Shown piece after piece: positions 59,038-64,000 of a DNA stretch of 64,000 nucleotides. The stretch is from Jiangella endophytica (lineage in GTDB: Bacteria > Actinomycetota > Actinomycetes > Jiangellales > Jiangellaceae). The translations under genes and the position numbers were made by a program. Location: assembly GCF_003427025.1 (NCBI RefSeq), contig NZ_QVAI01000014.1:1-64000 (forward strand), read 5' to 3'. Position 1 is the first letter of the stretch. Every line of letters begins with the position of its first letter. The notes under the pieces are model-generated. The model worked only from the letters and a program-made list of their open reading frames with translations. It had not been told where the DNA came from and ran no database searches.

Positions 59038-59418
59038 GTGCCAGGACGTGCCCGACTCGGTGAACTCGAACGCGCCGTCATGGAGCAGTTGTGGGCGCTC
59101 GGCGCGCCGGCCACCGTCCGCCAGGTGCACGAGGCGCTGGCCGGGTCGCGCGACATCGCGTACACAACGGTCATGACGGTGCTCGACCGGCTGGCCCGCA
59201 AGGGGTCCGCCGAGCAGATCCGCGACGGCCGCGCCTACCGCTACCGCCCCGCCGTCACCCGCGACGAACTGACCGCCGAGCTCATGCACGAGGCGCTCGA
59301 CACCGTCGACGGCACCGACCGCACGGCGGCGCTGCTGCGGTTCATCGGCTCCGTCTCCGAGGACGACGCGCGGGCGCTGCGCGAAGCGCTGGAGGCGGTC
59401 GAGGGGTCGTCGTCGTGA
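59038..59418 (+). CDS. BlaI/MecI-family transcriptional repressor
   Basis: A 126-residue winged-helix repressor: LGELERAVMEQLWALGAPAT, then IAYTTVMTVLDRLARKGSAE, with a C-terminal dimerisation helix. It normally loses DNA binding when its partner protease (here the M56 protein) cleaves it. The GTG at 59038 follows a TAGACT -10 at 59024-59029 closely, so the transcript may be leaderless. The candidate operator lies just upstream and the M56 gene is coupled by a GTGA overlap. Confidence 0.88.
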   Translation: MPGRARLGELERAVMEQLWALGAPATVRQVHEALAGSRDIAYTTVMTVLDRLARKGSAEQIRDGRAYRYRPAVTRDELTAELMHEALDTVDGTDRTAALLRFIGSVSEDDARALREALEAVEGSSS

Positions 59419-60386
59419 CGGAGACGACGCCCGTTGTCCTGCTCGCCCTCGCGTTGCTGCTCACCGGTCCGGTGCCGGCGCTGCTGGCCCGGGCGTCGTG
59501 GCCGCTGCGGGTGCCGCGCGCGGCACTGGTGCTCTGGCAGGCGGTCGCGCTGGCGGCCGTGCTGTCCGCACTCGGCGCGGGCGCGTCGGCGGGGACGCTG
59601 GTCATGACGCATGCGTCGCCGTCCACCTGGCTGGTGGTGCTGCACGTGGTGGCGCTGCTGCTGACGGTGGTGGTGACGGCACGGTTGCTGTGGTCGGCAC
59701 ACACGCTCGGCATGGCGCTGCGGTCCCGGCGGCGCCGCCAGCGTCACGTCGTCGACCTCGTCGGTCGTTCCGACGGCCGCGCGCCCGGCGCCCTGGTCGT
59801 CGACGTCGCGCGGCCGGTGGCGTACTGCATTCCCGGCGTACGGCCGCGGGTCGTGGTGTCGGCGCCGGCGCTCGATGCCCTGGGCTCGGACGAGACCGCC
59901 GCGGTGCTGGCGCACGAGCGGGCGCACGCCCGGGCCCGGCACGACCTCGTCCTCGAAGGCTTCGGCGTCCTCCACGACGCGTTCCCCCGCCTGGTGCGCA
60001 GCTCGGTCGCGCTGGAGTCGGCCGCCGGCCTCGTCGAGATGCTCGCCGACGACGCCGCCCGGCGACGCAGCGGCCCGGTACCGCTGGCGCGGGCGCTGGC
60101 CCGCATGGCGGACGCACCGGTCCCGGCGGGCGCGCTGGGCTCCGGTTCCGTGAGCCCCGCGGTACGGATCCGCCGCCTGGCCGCCGAGCCGGACGTGCGG
60201 GGCGGCTGGGGTGCGGCCGGCCCGCGTGGTGTGCGAGGCGTGCTGAGTGCGCGGGGCGGGCGCGGCCTGCCGGCGTGGCTGGTCGCGTCGGTGGCCTACA
60301 CGGTCGCCGCCGCGCTGGTCGTCGTGCCGACGATCGCGGTGGCCGCGCCCTGGCTGACGGCGTTGTCGCGCGCCCTCACCCCCTGA
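59415..60386 (+). CDS. M56-family membrane metallopeptidase (BlaR1/MecR1-like)
   Basis: A 323-residue membrane protease with a zinc HExxH motif (AVLAHERAHARARHD near residue 165), about four to five hydrophobic helices in the N-terminal half and one near the C-terminus. Unlike classic BlaR1 it lacks a C-terminal penicillin-binding sensor. The GTG overlaps the BlaI stop by 4 nt, so the pair is probably one signalling unit. Confidence 0.87.
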   Translation: MTETTPVVLLALALLLTGPVPALLARASWPLRVPRAALVLWQAVALAAVLSALGAGASAGTLVMTHASPSTWLVVLHVVALLLTVVVTARLLWSAHTLGMALRSRRRRQRHVVDLVGRSDGRAPGALVVDVARPVAYCIPGVRPRVVVSAPALDALGSDETAAVLAHERAHARARHDLVLEGFGVLHDAFPRLVRSSVALESAAGLVEMLADDAARRRSGPVPLARALARMADAPVPAGALGSGSVSPAVRIRRLAAEPDVRGGWGAAGPRGVRGVLSARGGRGLPAWLVASVAYTVAAALVVVPTIAVAAPWLTALSRALTP

Positions 60387-60494
60387 CGGCCGCCCGGCGC
60401 CGCCTCGGGCAGACCGGCCGAACCGGGAGAACGCCTCGGACGGGCCGCGTAGGTTGAGTCGTGACGGCGTCAACCGAGACCGAAGGAAGCTGCG

Positions 60495-60815
60495 ATGATC
60501 CCTGCCGCGGAGCTCACCGACCCCACCGTCCGTTCTCTCGTCCACGCCATCAACGGCGGCGACCGCGCCGCCTTCCTCGGCCTGCTCACCCCCGACGCCG
60601 TCCTCACCGACGACGGCTCAGAGCGCGACCTCGAGGACTGGATCGACCGCGAGATCTTCACCGTCAACGGTCACCTGGACGTCGAGTCCCAGTCGGCGGA
60701 CGGCCGATCGCTGGTCGCGGCCTACCGCAACGACACGTGGGGCCAGATGCGCACCTCCTGGTCCTTCACCGTCGCCGACGGGAAGATCAGCCTCCTCGCG
60801 ACCGGCCAGGCCTGA
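60495..60815 (+). CDS. SnoaL-like / NTF2-fold protein
   Basis: A 106-residue small protein of the NTF2/SnoaL-like fold (VRSLVHAINGGDRAAFLGLL, TPDAVLTDDGSERDLED, VAAYRNDTWGQMRTSWSFTV). No catalytic role can be assigned. The ATG has GAAGGAAG upstream. Confidence 0.75.
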   Translation: MIPAAELTDPTVRSLVHAINGGDRAAFLGLLTPDAVLTDDGSERDLEDWIDREIFTVNGHLDVESQSADGRSLVAAYRNDTWGQMRTSWSFTVADGKISLLATGQA

Positions 60816-61014
60816 CCCGCCGAGCCGCACCGCGTTCGCCAGCACCCACCGGCCGACGAGCAACCGCCCACCGCGCCAACCTCCGCCGACTCCACGGCGG
60901 CGTCAGAGCTCGTGAGCCCGGCGGCCAGCCGCCTCGCCAGCGTCTGCCGATCGGTGAGTACCCGCCGACTCGACGCGCGCGTACGCAGCCAAGCCGCCCC
61001 AGCGCGGTCAGGCC

Positions 61015-61893
61015 TCAGGCGTCGTCGTCGGCATCGTCGACAGCCTTGGCCGCCACCACCGCGGCGTACACCTCGCGCTTGGGCAGCCCCAGTTCGCGGG
61101 CGACGTCCGCGATGGCCTCCTTGCGACGGATGCCGGCCGCCTCGCGTTCGGTCACCAGCTCCACCGCGTCGGCGGGTGTGACGGTCGCCGAGCGGGGCGG
61201 CGCGCCCTGCACCACCAGCGTGATCTCGCCGAGCGGCCCGTCCACCGCCGCCCACGAGGACAGCTCGCCCAGTGGCCCGCGCCGGACCTCCTCGTGGGTC
61301 TTGGTCAGCTCACGGCACACGGCCGCCGGGCGGTCCGCGCCGAACGCCGCCGCCATCGCCGTCAGCGTGTCGGCCAGCCGGTGCCGCGACTCGAAGAAGA
61401 CCATCGTCCGCTGCTCGTCGGCCAGTGCCGTGAACGTCCGCGACCGTTCCCCGGGCCGCCGCGGCGGGAAGCCCTCGAAGCAGAACCGGTCGACCGGGAG
61501 CCCGCTCACCGCCAGCGCCGTCAGCACCGCCGACGGCCCGGGCACCGACGTCACCCGCACGCCCGCCTCGACGGCCGCCGCCACCAGCCGATACCCGGGG
61601 TCGGACACCGAAGGCATGCCGGCGTCGGTCACCAGCACCACACGCGCGCCGTCGGTCAGCGCCGTCAGCAGCTCCGGCGTCCGCGCGGACTCGTTGCCCT
61701 CGAAGTACGACACCAGCCGCCCGGCGATGGTCACACCCAGCGACGACGCCAGCCGGAGCAGCCGCCGGGTGTCCTCGGCAGCCACCACGTCGGCCGTCGT
61801 CAGTTCGGCCGCCAGCCGCGGCGGCGCGTCGCCGACGTCGCCGATCGGGGTGCCGGCCAGCACCAGGACACCGTCACCCGTCGAGTTCGCCAC
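61015..61893 (-). CDS. rsmI: 16S rRNA (cytidine1402-2'-O)-methyltransferase
   Basis: A 292-residue SAM enzyme of the tetrapyrrole-methylase fold. Marks are LVLAGTPIGDVGDAPPR, VVAAEDTRRLLRL, VLVTDAGMPSVSDPGYRLV and SVPGPSAVLTALAVSGLP. A C-terminal region (RKEAIADVARELGLPKREVY) is extra to the core and common in actinobacteria. The GTG at 61893 has GAGGA upstream. It is divergent from the pmt gene, a conserved arrangement. Confidence 0.93.
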   Translation of the reverse strand: MANSTGDGVLVLAGTPIGDVGDAPPRLAAELTTADVVAAEDTRRLLRLASSLGVTIAGRLVSYFEGNESARTPELLTALTDGARVVLVTDAGMPSVSDPGYRLVAAAVEAGVRVTSVPGPSAVLTALAVSGLPVDRFCFEGFPPRRPGERSRTFTALADEQRTMVFFESRHRLADTLTAMAAAFGADRPAAVCRELTKTHEEVRRGPLGELSSWAAVDGPLGEITLVVQGAPPRSATVTPADAVELVTEREAAGIRRKEAIADVARELGLPKREVYAAVVAAKAVDDADDDA

Positions 61894-61953
61894 CCGCCCA
61901 TCCTCGCGCAACGGTGGGCTCGGCTTCACAGCAAGCACTCGTAGGATGACCCG

Positions 61954-63543
61954 GTGACCCAGACGGTTGACGCCCCCGAGGCCTCCATGCCGGCGAGAGC
62001 CGCGGGCGCGATCCGCGCCCGCCTCGTCCGGCCGATGCCGGCCGACCGCGTCTGGGGCTGGCTCGGCCCGCTGCTGGTCGGAGTGGTCGCGGCGGTGCTG
62101 CGACTGGTCGACCTCGGCCGGCCGAACAAGATCATCTTCGATGAGACGTACTACGCCAAGGACGCCTACTCGCAACTGCTGTTCGGCTACTCGCGCAAGT
62201 TCACCGAGGACGCCAACGAGCGCATCCTGAGCGGCGACCTCGATGTCTTCCTCAACGAGCCGTCGTTCGTCGTGCACCCGCCGGTCGGCAAGTTCCTCAT
62301 CGGCCAGGGCATCCGGGTGTTCGGCATGGACCCGTTCGGCTGGCGCATCGCCGTCGCGCTGTGCGGCGTGGCGACGGTGATCATGGTCGCCCGCATCGGG
62401 CGGCGGCTGTTCCGCTCGACCCTGCTCGGGTGCGTCGCCGGTCTGCTGCTGGCCGTCGACGGCCTGTCGATCGTGATGAGCCGGACGGCGGTGCTCGACG
62501 GCATCCTGGCGATGTTCATCGTCGCGGCGTTCGGCTGTCTGCTCGTCGACCGCGACCAGATGCGAGCCAAATACGCCGACTGGGCCGAGTCACGGCTGGC
62601 CCGCGGGCTGACGGCGCCGGGCGACGGTCCGCTGTTCTGGTGGCGGCCGTGGCGGCTGGCGGCCGGCGTCATGCTCGGCCTGGCCTGCGGAACGAAGTGG
62701 AGCGGGCTGTACGCCGTGGCGGTGTTCGGCCTGATGACGGTGTTGTGGGAGATCGGCGCGCGGCGTGCGGCCGGGCTGCGCAGCCCCGTTCTCAACTCAC
62801 TGCTGCGCGACGGTCCGGTGGCGTTCCTGTCGATGGTCGTCACGGCGGCGTTCGTGTACGTGGTGTCGTGGTGGGGCTGGATCTTCTCGTCGAACGGGTG
62901 GAGCCGGCAGTGGGCGACGGACAACGCACCGTCCGCGTTCGGCACGCTGTTCCCGAGCTGGGCGCGCAGCCTGTGGCACTACCACGCGGAGATGTGGCGG
63001 TTCCATCGCGACCTCAACACTCCGCACGACTACCAGTCCAAGCCGTGGGAGTGGCTCTACCTCGGGCGGCCGGTGTCGTTCGACTACGAGGGGTACGACC
63101 TCGGCCAGGCCGGCTGCAAGGTGGAACGGTGCAGTCAGGCGGTCCTCGCGCTGGGGACGCCGCCGCTGTGGTGGGGCGCCTGCGCGGCGCTGCTGGTGTG
63201 CCTGTGGTGGTGGTTCTTCCGCCGCGACTGGCGGGCCGGGGCGATCCTGGCCGGGTTCATCGCGACCTGGGTGCCGTGGCTGTTCTTCACCGACCGCACC
63301 ATCTTCTACTTCTACGCGGTCGCGATCGTGCCGTTCCTGGTGCTGGCCGTGACGTTCGCGCTGGGGCTGATCATCGGGCCACCGGACGCCTCACCCCGAC
63401 GGCGCGCCGTCGGGGTGGCGATCGCCGGCGGCTACATCCTGATCGTCGTGGCCGTCGCCGCCTGGTTCTACCCGATCCACGTCGACCAGCTGATCTCGTA
63501 CGACGCGTGGCGGTCGCGCATGTGGTTCAGCAGCTGGATCTAG
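61954..63543 (+). CDS. pmt: Dolichyl-phosphate-mannose-type protein O-mannosyltransferase
   Basis: A 529-residue polytopic GT39 enzyme that transfers mannose from polyprenyl phosphate to secreted proteins. The catalytic Asp-Glu is in IIFDETYYAKDAYSQLLFGY near residue 62. About ten membrane helices follow and the C-terminal half has FHRDLNTPHDYQSKPWEWLY. It acts in the cytoplasmic membrane on Sec-exported chains. The GTG at 61954 gives the expected length. Confidence 0.92.
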   Translation: MTQTVDAPEASMPARAAGAIRARLVRPMPADRVWGWLGPLLVGVVAAVLRLVDLGRPNKIIFDETYYAKDAYSQLLFGYSRKFTEDANERILSGDLDVFLNEPSFVVHPPVGKFLIGQGIRVFGMDPFGWRIAVALCGVATVIMVARIGRRLFRSTLLGCVAGLLLAVDGLSIVMSRTAVLDGILAMFIVAAFGCLLVDRDQMRAKYADWAESRLARGLTAPGDGPLFWWRPWRLAAGVMLGLACGTKWSGLYAVAVFGLMTVLWEIGARRAAGLRSPVLNSLLRDGPVAFLSMVVTAAFVYVVSWWGWIFSSNGWSRQWATDNAPSAFGTLFPSWARSLWHYHAEMWRFHRDLNTPHDYQSKPWEWLYLGRPVSFDYEGYDLGQAGCKVERCSQAVLALGTPPLWWGACAALLVCLWWWFFRRDWRAGAILAGFIATWVPWLFFTDRTIFYFYAVAIVPFLVLAVTFALGLIIGPPDASPRRRAVGVAIAGGYILIVVAVAAWFYPIHVDQLISYDAWRSRMWFSSWI

Positions 63544-63547
63544 CCCG

Positions 63548-64000
63548 TCAGATGAGCTCGGCGATGCCCTCGATCAGCAGCCAGACGCCGAACAGGACGA
63601 ACAGCGCGGCGGCACCGACCTGGATCAGCCGCTCGGGCAGCCGCTGACCGAGATAGCGCCCGACGACGATCGCCAGCGCGTCGGCGGCGACCATGCCGAC
63701 CGTCGATCCGATCCAGACACCGACCCAGTCGTTGTCGGCGGCCAGCGTGATGGTGGCGAGCATGGTCTTGTCGCCCAGCTCGGCCAGGAAGAACGCCGTC
63801 CCGACAGCGATCACCGCCGCCCGCGTCGCCCGTTCGGCCTTCCCCTGCTCCTCGTCGGTCAGGCTGTCGCCGCGCCACGTCCAGGCCGCGAAGCCGAAGA
63901 ACGCGACAGCCGCGATGACGTTGATCCAGCCGGTCGGGAGCGCCTCGCCCAGTCCGAAGCCGATCGCGACCGACGCCAGGTGCACGACGGTGGTCGCGAT
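63548..64000 (-). CDS. Gdt1/TMEM165 (UPF0016) family transporter, 5' end outside the window
   Basis: Partial: the start lies beyond position 64000. Visible are the C-terminal 150 residues with the family's acidic motif in FFLAELGDKTMLATI and a related earlier segment (FGLGEALPTG). UPF0016 members move Mn2+ or Ca2+ in exchange for protons. It is convergent with pmt, with 4 nt between stops. Confidence 0.88.
   Translation of the reverse strand: MATTVVHLASVAIGFGLGEALPTGWINVIAAVAFFGFAAWTWRGDSLTDEEQGKAERATRAAVIAVGTAFFLAELGDKTMLATITLAADNDWVGVWIGSTVGMVAADALAIVVGRYLGQRLPERLIQVGAAALFVLFGVWLLIEGIAELI

Overview
This window looks like chromosomal DNA of a high-GC actinomycete. Nearly every third codon position is G or C. 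GTG starts and 4-nt GTGA stop/start overlaps are frequent. Marker genes fit as well: an RpfB-type resuscitation-promoting factor, DUF3017, DUF5302 and DUF6350 proteins, a Pmt protein mannosyltransferase, an LLM-class oxidoreductase and a solitary LigD polymerase domain. A Jiangella-like or related soil actinomycete is my guess; the sequence does not prove it. I saw no rRNA, tRNA, CRISPR array, transposase or phage gene.

Layout. 1-595 is a repeat-rich non-coding stretch. 596-9694 is a sugar/glycan catabolic island. It holds an FGGY kinase and a fucose/arabinose-type isomerase on the minus strand; on the plus strand are a truncated binding-protein gene, a GH172 (DUF2961) glycosidase, a secreted propeller-like protein, a LacI repressor and a secreted DUF4185 (GH183-like) protein. 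Four near-identical palindromes built on AATCGATT lie in front of all four transcription units, three of them just downstream of readable -35/-10 promoters. 9681-18000 is central metabolism on the minus strand (isocitrate dehydrogenase, malate dehydrogenase, citrate synthase, folD, purH, purN). 18109-19527 is a DUF6350 membrane protein. 19719-23608 carries two tandem ECF sigma/membrane-sensor pairs. 23630-26138 holds kynureninase, a DHFR-like reductase and a TetR regulator. 26157-28741 is a frameshifted gene followed by sucCD. 28868-34860 holds an aldo/keto reductase, a giant secreted phosphodiesterase-like protein, a stand-alone B12-binding domain and an LytM peptidase with a Crp-type site upstream. 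35749-41322 holds ABC-F, MarR/OhrR, XRE-cupin, two methyltransferases and a nucleotidyltransferase. 41331-47124 is the conserved ispE-rsmA-rpfB-tatD-metG block. 47210-51598 is an AbiEi-like pseudogene, an LLM oxidoreductase and a UvrA-like ABC protein, with a divergent two-headed MerR regulator at 51700. 52686-64000 holds LigD-Pol, a PRC-barrel protein, a CPA1 antiporter, cydAB, BlaI/M56, a SnoaL-like protein, rsmI, pmt and a partial Gdt1/TMEM165 gene.

How it works together. The most interesting unit is the LacI-controlled island. GH172 and GH183 are the enzyme families known to cut D-arabinan of mycobacterial-type cell walls. Paired with a fucose-isomerase-type enzyme and a pentulose-type kinase they suggest a D-arabinan to D-arabinose to D-ribulose to D-ribulose-5-phosphate route. 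In this genome the ABC transporter appears to have been removed by a deletion: the front of the binding protein is fused in frame to the last ~26 residues of a MalG-type permease.

Three families of short palindromic repeats are scattered through the window. Family 1 (about 72 bp, three copies) sits at gene ends, and in all three copies its arm supplies the in-frame TGA stop codon of the neighbouring gene, preceded by an Arg codon. Family 2 (two copies) brackets the broken AbiEi-like gene. Family 3 (two copies) lies in gene-free spacers.
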